The notes under the pieces are model-generated. The model had not been told where the DNA came from. It worked only from the letters and a program-made list of their open reading frames with translations, and made no database searches. Position numbers and translations under genes: made by a program. A stretch of 64,000 nt of DNA from positions 1 through 64,000 of the forward strand of contig NZ_CCAE010000001.1 of the NCBI RefSeq assembly GCF_000723405.1, given 5' to 3'. This document shows positions 54,303 to 64,000 of this stretch, piece by piece (position 1 is the stretch's first letter; every line of letters begins with the position of its first letter). The stretch comes from Hydrogenophaga intermedia. Lineage in GTDB: Bacteria > Pseudomonadota > Gammaproteobacteria > Burkholderiales > Burkholderiaceae_C.

Positions 54303-55177
54303 TCCTCGACCACCGCGTCGGCGCTCTGGCGCTGCATCATGGCCAGCAGATTGGCCACGGTGGCGCGCAGTTCGCGGCGGTCGCAGATGAAGTCGACCGC
54401 GCCTTTGGTCTGCAAGAACTCGGCGCGCTGGAAGCCCTCAGGAAGCTTCACGCGCACGGTGTTCTCGATCACGCGCGGGCCGGCGAAGCCGATCAGCGCC
54501 TTGGGCTCGGCGATCACCACATCGCCCACGAAGGCGAAGCCCGCGCTCACACCGCCCATGGTGGGGTCGGTGAGCACACTGATGTAGGGCAGGCCTTTCT
54601 TGGCCAGGCGCGTGAGCGAAGCATTGGTCTTGGCCATCTGCATCAACGACAGCAGGCCTTCCTGCATGCGCGCGCCACCGGTGGCGGTGAAGCACACGAA
54701 AGGCACCTTCTGCGCGATGGCTTCCTCGACGCCGCGCACGAAGCGCTCACCGACGACCGAACCCATGGAGCCGCCCATGAAGTCGAATTCGAAGCAGGCC
54801 GCGACCAGGCTCATGCCCTTGACCGCGCCGCCCATGACGATGAGGGCATCGGTCTCGCTGGTGGTTTCCAGCGCTTCCTTCAGGCGCTCGGGGTACTTGC
54901 GGCTGTCCTTGAACTTGAGCGCGTCCACCGGCAGCACCTCCTGGCCGATCTCGTAGCGGCCCTCGGCGTCGAGGAAGCCGTTGAGCCGCGCGCGCGCACC
55001 GATGCGGTGGTGATGCGAGCAGTGCGGGCAGACGTTCTGGTTCTTCTCCAGGTCGTTCTTGTAGAGCACGGCCTCGCAGCTGGGGCACTTCACCCACAGG
55101 CCTTCGGGCACGCTGCGGCGCTCGGTGGGGTCGGTCTGGGTGATCTTGGGAGGGAGCAGCTTTTCGAGCCAGGACAT
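54299..55177 (-). CDS. accD: Acetyl-CoA carboxylase carboxyltransferase beta subunit
   Basis: A 292-residue subunit of the enzyme that makes malonyl-CoA. The N-terminal zinc ribbon [20 protein letters not shown] plus PHC and the crotonase-like core ([38 protein letters not shown]) are intact. Located 36 bases after trpA on the same strand, the arrangement common in beta-proteobacteria. Confidence 0.96.
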   Translation of the reverse strand: MSWLEKLLPPKITQTDPTERRSVPEGLWVKCPSCEAVLYKNDLEKNQNVCPHCSHHHRIGARARLNGFLDAEGRYEIGQEVLPVDALKFKDSRKYPERLKEALETTSETDALIVMGGAVKGMSLVAACFEFDFMGGSMGSVVGERFVRGVEEAIAQKVPFVCFTATGGARMQEGLLSLMQMAKTNASLTRLAKKGLPYISVLTDPTMGGVSAGFAFVGDVVIAEPKALIGFAGPRVIENTVRVKLPEGFQRAEFLQTKGAVDFICDRRELRATVANLLAMMQRQSADAVVED

Positions 55178-55213
55178 GCGGTTCTCCGGGGGAGTGGGGG
55201 GCGCGAGGCGGGA

Positions 55214-56023
55214 TTATGCGTCCAGCGCTTTTCGGATGGTGCGCATGAACTGGACGGCCACGGGCACCACCTTTTCGTGCGGTTCGTCTTCTATGAGCTG
55301 GATGAGCTTGCTGCCGATCACCACCGCGTCGGCGGTGCGCCCGATGGCGCGGGCGGTGTCCGCGTCCCGGATGCCGAAACCCACGCCGACGGGGATGTTC
55401 ACGTGCGCGCGGATGCGCGGCAGCATGGCTTCGACCTGGGACACGTCCAGCGTGCCCGCGCCGGTGACGCCCTTGAGTGAAACGTAGTACACGTAGCCAC
55501 TGGCCACGCGCGCCACCTGGGCCATGCGCTCGTCGGTGGAGGTGGGGGCCAGCAGGAAGATGAGGTCCATGTCGCGCGCGCGCAGGGCGCGGGCAAAGTC
55601 CTCGCATTCCTCGGGCGGGTAGTCCACCACCAGCACGCCGTCGACGCCGGCCTCGGCCGCATCGTTCACGAACGCACCGGCGCCGTGTTTCTGGTCATAG
55701 CGCTCCACCGGGTTGGCGTAGCCCATCAAGACCACCGGCGTGGTCGTGTTGCGCTCGCGAAAGCGCTTGACCATGGCGAGCACCTGCGCGAGGCCGATGC
55801 CCGCAGCCAGCGCGCGGTCGCCGGCTTTCTGGATCACCGGGCCGTCGGCCGAGGGGTCGGAGAAGGGCACGCCCAGCTCGATGATGTCGGCGCCCGCCTC
55901 GGCCATGCCCTGCATCAGCTCGGGCGTGATGTCAGCAAAGGGGAAGCCGGCGGTGACGTAGGGAATCAGCGCCTTGCGGCCCTGGGACTTGAGTTCGGCC
56001 AGGGTCTTGTCGATGCGGCTCAT
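55214..56023 (-). CDS. trpA: Tryptophan synthase alpha chain
   Basis: A 269-residue TIM-barrel enzyme that splits indole-3-glycerol phosphate. The catalytic Glu and Asp are in [17 protein letters not shown] (about 47-63); the phosphate site is seen as [15 protein letters not shown]. It overlaps trpB by four bases, matching the tight alpha-beta complex. Confidence 0.97.
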   Translation of the reverse strand: MSRIDKTLAELKSQGRKALIPYVTAGFPFADITPELMQGMAEAGADIIELGVPFSDPSADGPVIQKAGDRALAAGIGLAQVLAMVKRFRERNTTTPVVLMGYANPVERYDQKHGAGAFVNDAAEAGVDGVLVVDYPPEECEDFARALRARDMDLIFLLAPTSTDERMAQVARVASGYVYYVSLKGVTGAGTLDVSQVEAMLPRIRAHVNIPVGVGFGIRDADTARAIGRTADAVVIGSKLIQLIEDEPHEKVVPVAVQFMRTIRKALDA

Positions 56024-57291
56024 TTGGCTTGGCCCCCCTTGACGGTGTGTCCGCGCATGGAGGGACGGTCGTAGAAGTCCACGCCCGAGAGGTCGGCGAC
56101 GGTGCCGATGTCTTTGTCGCCGCGGCCCGAGAGGTTGACGAGGATCGACTGCGTGGGTTTCATGGTCTTGGCGAGCTTCATGGCGTGCGCCACCGCGTGG
56201 CTGGACTCGAGCGCGGGGATGATGCCCTCGGTGCGGCAGAGGTAGTGGAAGGCTTCCAGGGCCTCGGTGTCGGTGATGCCCACGTATTCGGCGCGGCCGA
56301 TGTCCTTGAGGTAGGCGTGTTCCGGACCCACGCCGGGGTAGTCCAGGCCCGCGCTCACGCTGTGCGTCTCGGTGACCTGGCCGTTGTCGTCCTGCAGCAC
56401 GTAGGTGCGGTTGCCGTGCAGCACGCCAGGGCTGCCACGTTGCAGCGAAGCCGCGTGCTTCTCGCTGTCCAGGCCCTCGCCGGCGGCCTCCACGCCGATC
56501 AGGCGGGTGTCCTTGTGCGCGATGTAGGGATGGAAGATGCCCATGGCGTTGCTGCCGCCGCCCACGCAGGCGATCACCGCGTCGGGCTGCTCGCCCGCGC
56601 AGTTCGCTTCACGTAGCATCTCCGGCATCTGCTTCAGGCATTCCTCGCCGATCACGCTCTGGAAGTCGCGCACCATCATCGGGTACGGGTGCGGGCCGGC
56701 CACGGTACCGATGATGTAGAAGGTGTTGTCCACGTTGGCGACCCAGTCGCGCATGGCCTCGTTGAGCGCGTCCTTGAGCGTCTTGCTCCCGCTTTCCACA
56801 GGCACCACGGTGGCGCCCAACAGCTTCATGCGAAAGACGTTGGGACTCTGGCGCTTGACATCCTCGCTGCCCATGTAAACCACGCATTCCAGACCGTAGC
56901 GCGCGCAGATGGTGGCGGTGGCCACGCCGTGCTGGCCTGCGCCAGTCTCGGCAATGATGCGTGGCTTGCCCATGCGGCGCGCCAGCATGGCCTGGCCAAT
57001 GGTGTTGTTCACCTTGTGCGCGCCGGTGTGGTTGAGGTCTTCGCGCTTGAGGAAGATCTGCGCGCCGCCCATCTCGTGGCTCATGCGCGCGGCGTGGTAG
57101 ACCGGGCTGGGCCGGCCCACGAAGTGGGCGAGCTCGTGGTGGAATTCGGCGAGGAAGTCCGGGTCGTGCTGGTACTTCTCGTAGGCTGCCTTCAGTTCGT
57201 TGATGGCGTGCGTGAGCGTCTCGCTCACGAAGCTGCCGCCGTAGATGCCGAAATGGCCGCGGGTGTCGGGTTGCTGGTAAGGGGTCTGCAT
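56020..57291 (-). CDS. trpB: Tryptophan synthase beta chain
   Basis: A 423-residue PLP enzyme that joins indole and serine. The PLP Lys is in [14 protein letters not shown], the phosphate loop is [13 protein letters not shown] and the sodium/serine region is intact. The start [20 protein letters not shown] at 57291 fits the family; a longer frame to 57333 adds residues without support. It follows trpF by 46 bases. Confidence 0.97.
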   Translation of the reverse strand: MQTPYQQPDTRGHFGIYGGSFVSETLTHAINELKAAYEKYQHDPDFLAEFHHELAHFVGRPSPVYHAARMSHEMGGAQIFLKREDLNHTGAHKVNNTIGQAMLARRMGKPRIIAETGAGQHGVATATICARYGLECVVYMGSEDVKRQSPNVFRMKLLGATVVPVESGSKTLKDALNEAMRDWVANVDNTFYIIGTVAGPHPYPMMVRDFQSVIGEECLKQMPEMLREANCAGEQPDAVIACVGGGSNAMGIFHPYIAHKDTRLIGVEAAGEGLDSEKHAASLQRGSPGVLHGNRTYVLQDDNGQVTETHSVSAGLDYPGVGPEHAYLKDIGRAEYVGITDTEALEAFHYLCRTEGIIPALESSHAVAHAMKLAKTMKPTQSILVNLSGRGDKDIGTVADLSGVDFYDRPSMRGHTVKGGQAK

Positions 57292-57337
57292 GCGAAATCC
57301 TGTGCGGTGGATGGCCCGCGCGACCCGTGGCAAAGGG

Positions 57338-58039
57338 TCAGGATCGCTGCGGGGAGGGTGCTGGCGCCGGATCGGTCGCGCGATCGGCGGCGCGCACGGC
57401 GGCCACGAAGGCCTGCATCTTGTCGGCGCTCTTGATGCCCTTGGACACCTCGATGCCGGAGCTCACGTCAACGGCCCAGGGCCGGACGAGTCTGATGCCA
57501 TCGGTCACGTTTGCAGGCGTGAGTCCACCAGACAAAACGAGGCGAGAGCTGGCGTTTAGTCGAGGGTGTGACCACGTGAAGGCCGTCCAGTCGAAGGATT
57601 GACCGCCGCCACCGAACCCCTCGACGTGGGCGTCGAGCAGGATGGCTTGGGCAGAGGCGAAATCATCCGCGAATTGTAGGAGATCGAAAGATTCCCCGGC
57701 CGCGCCGGCGGGGATGCGCGCGGCGCGCAAGTAAGGCCGGCCCGGGGCCTGGGCCTGGGCCGGCGTTTCGTCGCCGTGCATTTGCAAGAGGGCGTTGGGC
57801 ACGGCGCGCACGCCGCGCGCGATCCATTCAGGACTGGCGTTGACGAACAGCAGCACCGGCGTGACGAAGGCGGGCAGGCGGCGTGCCAGTTCACCGGCGC
57901 GCTCGGGTGGCACAAAGCGCGGGCTGGGCTCGTACAACACGAAGCCCACGGCGTCGGCACCGGCCTGCACGGCCGCGTCCACGTCGGCCTCGCGGGTGAG
58001 GCCGCAGAACTTGATGCGCGTGCGGTGCGGGACGGTCAT
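57338..58039 (-). CDS. trpF: Phosphoribosylanthranilate isomerase
   Basis: A 233-residue TIM-barrel isomerase of tryptophan synthesis. The catalytic Cys is in [16 protein letters not shown] and the Asp in [28 protein letters not shown] is the phosphate site. It overlaps truA by four bases. Confidence 0.95.
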   Translation of the reverse strand: MTVPHRTRIKFCGLTREADVDAAVQAGADAVGFVLYEPSPRFVPPERAGELARRLPAFVTPVLLFVNASPEWIARGVRAVPNALLQMHGDETPAQAQAPGRPYLRAARIPAGAAGESFDLLQFADDFASAQAILLDAHVEGFGGGGQSFDWTAFTWSHPRLNASSRLVLSGGLTPANVTDGIRLVRPWAVDVSSGIEVSKGIKSADKMQAFVAAVRAADRATDPAPAPSPQRS

Positions 58040-58866
58040 GGGAGCCAGTCGAAAGCGGGCGTGCGTTCCGGCAGGCCCCAGGCGGCATCGTAGACCGGGC
58101 CGAGAAAGTACAGTCCATCGGGGGAGAAGGTGGGGGCCGCGGCATCGCGGCTGCGCGCGGCCAGCACCTCGGCCATCCACCCCGGCGGCTGGTGGCCGCT
58201 GCCGATGGCGATGAGGCAGCCCATGATGTTGCGGATCATGTGGTGCAGGAAGGCGTTGGCTTCGAACTCGAAGCGCCAATAGGCGCCGCGACGCGCGATC
58301 TCGATGCGTCGCAGCGTCTTCACCGGCGTGTGCGCCTGGCATTGCGACGCGCGGAAGGAAGTGAAGTCGTGCTCGCCGAGGAGATGCTTGGCGGCCTGGC
58401 GCATGGCGTCGGCGTCGAGCGGGCGGAACACCCAGCCCACTTGGCCTTGTTCCACGCTTGGGCGCACGGGGGATTCGAGCAGCACGTAGGCGTAGCGGCG
58501 GGCGACGGCGCTGGCACGTGCGTGGAAAGCTGCAGGCACCTCACGCGCCCACTGCACGGCGATGTCGGGCGGCAGAAAGCTATTGGTGCCTCGCACCCAG
58601 GCGTACTCGGCCCGCTCCAGTGGCGTGTCGAAGTGCACCACCTGCATGAGGCCGTGCACGCCGGCGTCGGTGCGGCCGGCGCACAGCGTGTTCACGGCGG
58701 GCAGGGCGCTGAAGCGCGAGAGCGCGTCTTCCAGCTTGTCCTGAACCGTGTTGCCGCTGGGCTGGCTTTGCCAGCCGTCGTACGCCCGGCCGTTAAAGCT
58801 CACGCCCACCGCGATGCGGTGCATCGGGCTGGGCGTGGTGGGAGACTCTGCCGAGGATTCGGTCAA
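58036..58866 (-). CDS. truA: tRNA pseudouridine(38-40) synthase
   Basis: A 276-residue enzyme that modifies the tRNA anticodon arm. The catalytic Asp is in LCAGRTDAGVHGLMQV (about 65), and the HHMIRNIMGCLIAIGSG segment is characteristic. The fimV-truA-trpF order is typical of beta-proteobacteria. It starts 22 bases after the fimV stop. Confidence 0.95.
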   Translation of the reverse strand: MTESSAESPTTPSPMHRIAVGVSFNGRAYDGWQSQPSGNTVQDKLEDALSRFSALPAVNTLCAGRTDAGVHGLMQVVHFDTPLERAEYAWVRGTNSFLPPDIAVQWAREVPAAFHARASAVARRYAYVLLESPVRPSVEQGQVGWVFRPLDADAMRQAAKHLLGEHDFTSFRASQCQAHTPVKTLRRIEIARRGAYWRFEFEANAFLHHMIRNIMGCLIAIGSGHQPPGWMAEVLAARSRDAAAPTFSPDGLYFLGPVYDAAWGLPERTPAFDWLP

Positions 58867-58888
58867 GCGGCGGCGTCGGGCGGGCGGG

Positions 58889-61582
58889 TCAGGTGGTCAG
58901 GTCGGCCAGGAAGGTGCTGGCTTTGGCCTTGAGCGGACCGGACGCCTCGGCGAGCACTTCTTCGGCCAGCGAGCGCGCGCCTTCGAAGTCGCCGATGGCG
59001 CGGAATTCCTCGGCCAGCGAAAGCTTGGTTTCCAGCGGGTTCTCTTCGGTGAGATCGCCTGCGGGAGCCATGGTCACAGGCTCCTTGTGGCCGCTGTCGA
59101 GGTCCAGGTTGAGGCCGTCGAGGTTGAAGTCCATCAGGCTGCCGGCGGGCTCGGGGGCCAGGCCGGCCTTGGTGGAGGTCGTCTTCAGGTCCAGGTCGAA
59201 ATTGGGCGCGCTGATGCTGTCGGGTGCGCCTTGGCCCAGGCTGGGCACTTCGATGTCGGCCGGCGTGGTGGCCGAGCGCTCGGCCTCGTTGGCGGGCGAC
59301 GGCAGGTCGAGGTCGAAGTCCATCGACATCGAAGCTGGGGCACTGGTCGGCGACGCTGAGGGCGCGGTCAGGGCTTCGGTGGCGTCGAGGTCGTCCAGGT
59401 CCGACATGGCGGCCATGTCGGGACGTTCGGCCGGTACGGGGCGCGAGGCCGGCGCGTCGTCCATCGGGATGTCGAGGTCGAGGTCCAGCGGGCCGGCGCC
59501 CGTGGAGGCTTGCGAATCGAGGTTGACGGTGCTGGGGCCAAAGGCGTGCAGGCCGCCTGCCGCGGTGGCGGCCGCCAGACCGGCTTTGGGCACGGGTTTG
59601 CCGCCGGGGTGGTACAGCGGGTTGGTGGGGTCGAGCTCTCGGCCGAGTTCGCAGGCGCGCTCCCACTCGGGGCCTTCGCCCTGCGTAAGGCCGAAGGCTT
59701 CGCTGGCGACCACCTCGAAGGCGCGCGCGTCGCGGCGCTTGGCATAGATCTCGAGCAGCTTGGTGTGGATGGCCACGCGCGTGGGCGTGCTGCGCATGGC
59801 CTCTTTGAGGATTTCCTCGGCCTGCAGGTCGCGGCCATAGGCGAGGTACACGTCGGCTTCGGCCACCGGGTCCACGTCGCCTGCGGCGTCGAGTTGGCTT
59901 GGCGAATAGACCATCGAAGAACCCGAAGCCATGGCCTCGGCGGTGTCGATGCGTTGGCCGCCGCTGGAGCCAAAGAACGAATCGGGCTGCAGGCGGCTTT
60001 CGAGGAAGGAGCTGTCGACGTTGGCGTTGGCCTTGCGTTGGCGCACGCGCCACAGGCCCAGGCCGGCAAGCAGGGCCAGCAGGCCGCCGGCCAGTGGCAG
60101 CAGCAGGGGGTTGTCGGTGAGGCTGCTGAGGAAGCCGGGCTCGTCCGCCGCGGGGGCGGGCATGGCGGGCGGGCGCGGGGCGGCCACTGCAGGCGCCGGT
60201 GCGGGCGTGGGCGCAGGAGCGGCAGCCTCGGCAGGCGCAGGTGCCGGGGGAGCGGCAGCCGGCGCCGGGGTGGGCGATGCCGCAGGGGCCTCGGCGGCGG
60301 GAGCCGGAGCGGGAGTGGTCGGAGTTGCAGGGGCCGGCGCGGCTGCGGCGGGCGCGGGGGCCGGCGCGGCAGGCGCCTTGGCCTGGCTGTCCAGCTTGGC
60401 CAGTTCGTCGATGTTGCGCTGCAGTTCGGCGCTGCGCTGCGCGGCGTCGGAAGACTGACGCTGTTGCGCGATCTGGGCTTCGCTGCCAGTGCCAGCCGCA
60501 CCGCCTTGCGGGCGGCTCAGCGTGAGGCGGTCGCTGGACGGGGCAGGCGCGCCGCGGTCCTGCACCTCGGTCTGCACGCGGCCGGCGGCTTCACGCTGGG
60601 CGGTGTCGACCTGGGCGGCGGGCACTGCGCCGGCCAGGCGGCGGCGGTACTCGTCGAAGTCGCGGCTCTGCGCGGCGATGGTCTGGCGGGCTTCGCTCGC
60701 ATCGATGGCGGATGCCTCGGTGCGGGACGGCAGATCGACGACCGCGCCGGCGCGGATGCGGTTGACGTTGCCGTCGATGAAGGCGTTGGGGTTGGCCTGC
60801 AGCATGGCCACCAGCATCTGGTCGAGCGACACGTTCGCCGGGCGGTTCGCCATGGCGATGCCGCCGGCCGTGTCGCCGCGTTGCACCGTGACTTGGCGTT
60901 GTGCCTCGCTGGCGGGCGCAGGCGCAGGCGCGGGGGTCGGCGTGGCGGCGGGCGCGGGCGCCGGGCGCGGAGAGGCGGTGACCGGTGCGGCGGGCGCGGG
61001 TGCAGGCGCAGCGGCTGCGGGGGGCGGTGCTGGTGCTGGTGTGGGTGTGGGTGCTGGCGCGGTGGCGCGCGGCGCGATGGGTGCCGGCTGCGGCGTGGAC
61101 GCCCGCAGGTTGGGCGGATCGAACAGCAAGGTGTAGTCGCGCACCAGGCGGCCAGTGGCCCAGTTGGCTTCGACGATCAGGTCAACGAAAGGCTCGTTGA
61201 CCACGTTCGGGCTGCGCAGGCGCAGATAGGAGCGGCCATCAGGGCGGCGCTGCAGCGTGATCTCGATGCCATTGAGGGCGGGGTTCACGTCAACGCCTGC
61301 GGCGCGGTAGGTGTCGCCGGGGGCGAGCGTCACGCGCAGGCTGGAGGCCTCGGCGGCGTTGATGTCGGGGACGTCGATTTCGGCCCGCAGCGGCTCACCC
61401 AGGGCCGACTGCACGGTGACCCGTCCGAGGGCCAGGGCCAGGGCGTCGTGCGGGCTGAGGACCAGCGTGGATACCAGGGCGGCGGCCGCGATGGCATGCA
61501 GGCCCATCAGCCCCCGCCGATTTGTGTGTTCCGACACGGACGAGGTCGACGGTGAAGGGGTGTGTCGGGTGTGGGATGGCAC
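58889..61582 (-). CDS. fimV: FimV/HubP-family polar protein
   Basis: An 897-residue inner-membrane protein linked to type IV pili, twitching and polar organisation. A signal region (GLHAIAAAALVSTLVLSPHD) precedes the conserved LGRVTVQSALGEPLRAEIDV domain; a LysM domain lies at about 225-290 (QVTVQRGDTAGGIAMANRPA). Then come Ala/Pro-rich low complexity, a membrane helix (LLLPLAGGLLALLAGLGLW, about 500-520), a tetratricopeptide-like acidic cytoplasmic part and the FimV C-terminal motif ETKLSLAEEFRAIGDFEGAR. The ATG at 61582 is the longest start; an in-frame ATG at 61507 would begin nearer the signal peptide and could be the true one. Confidence 0.92.
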   Translation of the reverse strand: MPSHTRHTPSPSTSSVSEHTNRRGLMGLHAIAAAALVSTLVLSPHDALALALGRVTVQSALGEPLRAEIDVPDINAAEASSLRVTLAPGDTYRAAGVDVNPALNGIEITLQRRPDGRSYLRLRSPNVVNEPFVDLIVEANWATGRLVRDYTLLFDPPNLRASTPQPAPIAPRATAPAPTPTPAPAPPPAAAAPAPAPAAPVTASPRPAPAPAATPTPAPAPAPASEAQRQVTVQRGDTAGGIAMANRPANVSLDQMLVAMLQANPNAFIDGNVNRIRAGAVVDLPSRTEASAIDASEARQTIAAQSRDFDEYRRRLAGAVPAAQVDTAQREAAGRVQTEVQDRGAPAPSSDRLTLSRPQGGAAGTGSEAQIAQQRQSSDAAQRSAELQRNIDELAKLDSQAKAPAAPAPAPAAAAPAPATPTTPAPAPAAEAPAASPTPAPAAAPPAPAPAEAAAPAPTPAPAPAVAAPRPPAMPAPAADEPGFLSSLTDNPLLLPLAGGLLALLAGLGLWRVRQRKANANVDSSFLESRLQPDSFFGSSGGQRIDTAEAMASGSSMVYSPSQLDAAGDVDPVAEADVYLAYGRDLQAEEILKEAMRSTPTRVAIHTKLLEIYAKRRDARAFEVVASEAFGLTQGEGPEWERACELGRELDPTNPLYHPGGKPVPKAGLAAATAAGGLHAFGPSTVNLDSQASTGAGPLDLDLDIPMDDAPASRPVPAERPDMAAMSDLDDLDATEALTAPSASPTSAPASMSMDFDLDLPSPANEAERSATTPADIEVPSLGQGAPDSISAPNFDLDLKTTSTKAGLAPEPAGSLMDFNLDGLNLDLDSGHKEPVTMAPAGDLTEENPLETKLSLAEEFRAIGDFEGARSLAEEVLAEASGPLKAKASTFLADLTT

Positions 61583-61685
61583 TGGAACCTCGATGGGAAA
61601 AACCGAGAAATGACCATAGCATCAACGGATTACGGTTACAAGCTGAGAATCCGCTTGAGTTTGAGAGGCTACCGTTCGTCCAGCA

Positions 61686-61720
61686 GAGACCACCCGGTCT
61701 CGTTGCACACCCGCAACGAG
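61686..61720 (-). promoter_or_regulatory. Two overlapping hairpins between asd and fimV
   Basis: GAGACC-ACCC-GGTCTC (61686-61701) and CTCGTTGC-ACACCC-GCAACGAG (61699-61720) share the bases CTC at 61699-61701, so only one can form fully at a time. There is no T-run, so neither is a classic terminator. They lie in the asd 3' end / fimV leader region. Confidence 0.5.
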
Positions 61721-61753
61721 GCCAGACGGGCAGTGTCCGATCGGTGGCCTTGT

Positions 61754-62884
61754 TCAGGCCTGCAACAGAATCCGGAGCATGCGACGCAGTGGCTCCGCCG
61801 CGCCCCACAGCAACTGGTCGCCGATGGTGAAGGCGCCCAGGTATTCCGGTCCCATGGCCATCTTGCGCAGGCGGCCCACGGGTATGGTCATGGTGCCGGT
61901 CACCGACACGGGCGTGAGGTCGCGCAGGGTGTCTTCCTTGGTGTTGGGCACCACCTTCACCCACGCGTTGTCGGCGGCGATCATGGCCTCGATGTCGGCC
62001 AGCGGCACGTCCTTCTTCAGTTTGAAGGTGAGGGCCTGCGAGTGACAGCGCATGGCGCCCACGCGCACGCAAAAGCCGTCCACCGGCACGGCGGCATTGC
62101 CGAAGCCCTCGCCCTGGCCGAGGATCTTGTTGGTCTCGGCCATGCCCTTCCACTCTTCCTTGGACATGCCGTTGCCCAGGTCCTTGTCGATCCAGGGAAT
62201 CAAGGAACCGCCCAGGGGCACGCCGAAATTGGCGACCTCGGCACCCGACAGCGCGCGCTGCTTGGCGATGACTTTACGGTCGATCTCGAGTATGGCGCTT
62301 TTCGGGTCGTCCAGCAGGGCCTTGACCTCGGCGTTGAGCGTGCCGTACTGCGTGAGCAGTTCGCGCATGTGCTGCGCGCCGCCGCCGCTGGCGGCCTGGT
62401 AGGTTTGGGTGCTCATCCACTCCACCAGGCCGGCCTTGTACAGCGCACCCACGCCCATGAGCATGCAGCTCACGGTGCAGTTGCCGCCGATCCAGTCGCG
62501 GCCGCCCTTGGCGAGTGCGTTCTGGATGACGGGCAGGTTCACGGGGTCCAGGATGATGACCGCGTCGTCCTTCATGCGCAGGCTGGAGGCGGCGTCGATC
62601 CAGTGACCTTTCCAGCCGGCGGCGCGCAGCTTGGGGTACACGTCGTTCGTGTAGTCGCCACCTTGGCAGGTGATGACGACGTCGCAGCGCTTGAGCGCCT
62701 CGATGTCGTTCGCGTCCTGCAGCTTCGTTTCGTTCTTCGCCATCGCGGGGGCCTGGCCGCCCGCGTTGGAGGTGGAGAAGAACAGCGGTTCGATGAGATC
62801 GAAGTCTTTCTCTTCGACCATGCGATCCATGAGGACCGACCCGACCATGCCGCGCCAGCCAACCAGTCCAACCAACTTGCTCAT
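61754..62884 (-). CDS. asd: Aspartate-semialdehyde dehydrogenase
   Basis: A 376-residue NADPH enzyme at the branch point to lysine, threonine, methionine and diaminopimelate. It has the NADP loop [19 protein letters not shown], the catalytic Cys in [14 protein letters not shown] and the active-site His in [13 protein letters not shown]. The start MSKLVGLVG at 62884 is the family norm. A long leader (62885-63090) with a possible leader peptide precedes it. Confidence 0.96.
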   Translation of the reverse strand: MSKLVGLVGWRGMVGSVLMDRMVEEKDFDLIEPLFFSTSNAGGQAPAMAKNETKLQDANDIEALKRCDVVITCQGGDYTNDVYPKLRAAGWKGHWIDAASSLRMKDDAVIILDPVNLPVIQNALAKGGRDWIGGNCTVSCMLMGVGALYKAGLVEWMSTQTYQAASGGGAQHMRELLTQYGTLNAEVKALLDDPKSAILEIDRKVIAKQRALSGAEVANFGVPLGGSLIPWIDKDLGNGMSKEEWKGMAETNKILGQGEGFGNAAVPVDGFCVRVGAMRCHSQALTFKLKKDVPLADIEAMIAADNAWVKVVPNTKEDTLRDLTPVSVTGTMTIPVGRLRKMAMGPEYLGAFTIGDQLLWGAAEPLRRMLRILLQA

Positions 62885-62979
62885 TGAGAAACGCCCTTTC
62901 GTTGAAGTCATCGGGTCCAGACCGGACCGACTTGCCCGGCTCGTCTGGCCGGGGAGGGCGCACGACGAACCAGGCTGAG

Positions 62980-63081
62980 TCAGCCCTTAATGGTCGTGGT
63001 TTTGGTGGAGATTGCGCGCACGGCCACACCCGCCGTGGCGGCGGATGCGATGTTCAAGGCGAACGGGCGGGCGGCAAACAT
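62980..63081 (-). CDS. Possible 33-residue leader peptide upstream of asd
   Basis: A short frame reading [20 protein letters not shown] and ending [12 protein letters not shown]. The last part is rich in Thr, Lys and Ile, end products of the aspartate pathway in which asd acts. Its ATG lies 9 bases after a TACAAT -10 box, so the message may be leaderless. Small hairpins follow the stop (GGCTGA/TCAGCC; CCCGGC/GCCGGG) but no T-run. It could equally be a chance frame or a hypothetical small protein. Confidence 0.3.
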   Translation of the reverse strand: MFAARPFALNIASAATAGVAVRAISTKTTTIKG

Positions 63082-63089
63082 GGAGCGGG

Positions 63090-63116
63090 ATTGTAGTGGA
63101 TCGCCGGGGCGCGCAA
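63090..63116 (-). promoter_or_regulatory. Likely asd promoter
   Basis: On the minus strand a -35 TTGCGC (63116-63111) and a -10 TACAAT (63095-63090) with a 15-16 base spacer lie in the leuB-asd gap. Transcription would start at about 63081-63084, giving asd a leader of about 200 bases. Confidence 0.5.
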
Positions 63117-63130
63117 GGCCCCGGCGCGCC

Positions 63131-64000
63131 TCAGCGCAGCGCCTTCACCACAGCGGCACCCATGTCGGCGGTGCCGACTTTGGTGGTGCCGTCGCTGTGG
63201 ATGTCGGGCGTGCGCAGGCCTTGGGCCAGCACCGCCTTCACGGCGGTTTCGATGCGCTCGGCGGCTTCGGGCTGGTTCAGGCTGAAGCGCAGCATCATGG
63301 CCGCGCTGAGGATGGTGGCCAGCGGGTTGGCCACGCCTTTGCCCGCGATGTCGGGGGCGCTGCCATGGCTGGGCTCGTACAGGCCCTGGTTCTTCGCGTT
63401 CAGGCTGGCCGAGGGCAGCATGCCGATGGAGCCGGTGAGCATGGAGGCCTCGTCGGACAGGATGTCGCCGAACATGTTGCCGGTGACGACCACGTCGAAC
63501 TTCTTGGGCGCGCGCACCAACTGCATGGCGGCGTTGTCCACGTACATGTGCTCCAGCTCCACGTCGGGGTACTGCGCGTGCACCTCGGTGACCACGTCCT
63601 TCCAGAACTGGAAGGTCTCGAGCACGTTGGCCTTGTCCACGCTGGTGACCTTCTTGTTGCGCTTGCGCGCGGCCTGGAAGGCGACGTGGGCGATGCGCTC
63701 GACCTCGGGCTTGCTGTAACGCATGGTGTCGAAGGCTTCGTCGGCGCCAGGGAAGTGGCCATCGACGGCGGTGCGCCGGCCCCGGGGCTGGCCGAAGTAG
63801 ATGTCGCCCGTGAGCTCCCGGATGATGAGGATGTCCAACCCGGAGATCACCTCGGGCTTGAGTGTGGAGGCGCCCACCAGTTCGGGGTAGCAGATGGCGG
63901 GGCGGAAATTGGCGAACAGGCCCAGGTGCTTGCGCAGGCCGAGGATGGCCTGCTCGGGCCGCAGCGGGCGGTCGAGCTTGTCGTACTTCCAGTCGCCCAC
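63131..64000 (-). CDS. leuB: 3-isopropylmalate dehydrogenase, C-terminal part
   Basis: The gene enters from beyond the window edge; about 290 residues are visible and the N-terminal part is cut off, so the first codon seen is not the start. The enzyme oxidises 3-isopropylmalate in leucine synthesis. Visible are the substrate-binding [16 protein letters not shown], the metal site [15 protein letters not shown] and the NAD loop [14 protein letters not shown]. It lies upstream of asd on the same strand, as usual in this family. Confidence 0.96.
   Translation of the reverse strand: MGDWKYDKLDRPLRPEQAILGLRKHLGLFANFRPAICYPELVGASTLKPEVISGLDILIIRELTGDIYFGQPRGRRTAVDGHFPGADEAFDTMRYSKPEVERIAHVAFQAARKRNKKVTSVDKANVLETFQFWKDVVTEVHAQYPDVELEHMYVDNAAMQLVRAPKKFDVVVTGNMFGDILSDEASMLTGSIGMLPSASLNAKNQGLYEPSHGSAPDIAGKGVANPLATILSAAMMLRFSLNQPEAAERIETAVKAVLAQGLRTPDIHSDGTTKVGTADMGAAVVKALR

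Noticed and set aside
60180-61060. Repetitive GGCGCGGGCGC-type DNA that looks like a tandem repeat
   Set aside because: It is the Ala/Pro-rich low-complexity coding sequence of fimV and needs no separate explanation.

Overview
The window reads as a beta-proteobacterial chromosome, most like Comamonadaceae (Hydrogenophaga/Acidovorax type). The host part on the right carries lepA-lepB-DUF4845-rnc-era-recO-pdxJ-acpS-nagZ, facing a block on the other strand: leuB-asd-fimV-truA-trpF-trpB-trpA-accD-LON-domain gene. This is the order I know from that family. Genus-level placement is inference.

Positions 200-45627 are an integrative and conjugative element of the Tn4371 family. It is bounded by an 8-bp direct repeat, TTTTTTAT (attL 200-207, attR 45620-45627), and is about 45.4 kb long. 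It sits in the T-run of a chromosomal terminator just upstream of lepA. The conserved backbone, left to right, is: tyrosine integrase; radC and a small Cys-rich protein; DUF932 protein; large ParB; DUF736; XRE regulator; DUF2958; DUF2285; HTH excisionase-like protein; RepA with iterons; ParA and partner; DUF2840; TraF; DUF3363 relaxase; TraR-type LysR and EexN-like lipoprotein; TraG; CopG-like protein; TrbBCDEJLFGI; DUF2274 protein. The trb genes are packed with 4-base overlaps and end at a strong hairpin terminator.

Cargo is inserted at five separate places between backbone genes. (1) 1.6-6.1 kb: a HigBA-like toxin-antitoxin pair and a three-gene ABC three-component (ABC-3C) locus. (2) 7.8-8.7 kb: an inverted orphan gene. 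(3) 12.3-16.1 kb: a ribbon-helix-helix gene, a catalytically dead long prokaryotic Argonaute and an overlapping PD-(D/E)XK nuclease gene, resembling long-B pAgo/BPAN immunity. (4) 17.1-20.4 kb: an XRE-GTPase fusion with an unknown partner that may be a nuclease, under a palindromic operator. This is the best candidate for an undescribed system. (5) 28.5-31.7 kb: LysR, cupin and phosphate-selective-type porin. Four of the five look defensive, or could be.

The chromosomal part is ordinary housekeeping: translation, signal peptidase, RNase III, Era, RecO, vitamin B6, holo-ACP synthase, wall recycling, tryptophan and aspartate-family biosynthesis, malonyl-CoA and pilus/polarity. Two points stand out there. 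A possible near-leaderless 33-residue Thr/Lys/Ile-rich leader peptide lies upstream of asd, and two mutually exclusive hairpins lie between asd and fimV. No tRNA, rRNA, CRISPR array or insertion sequence was seen.
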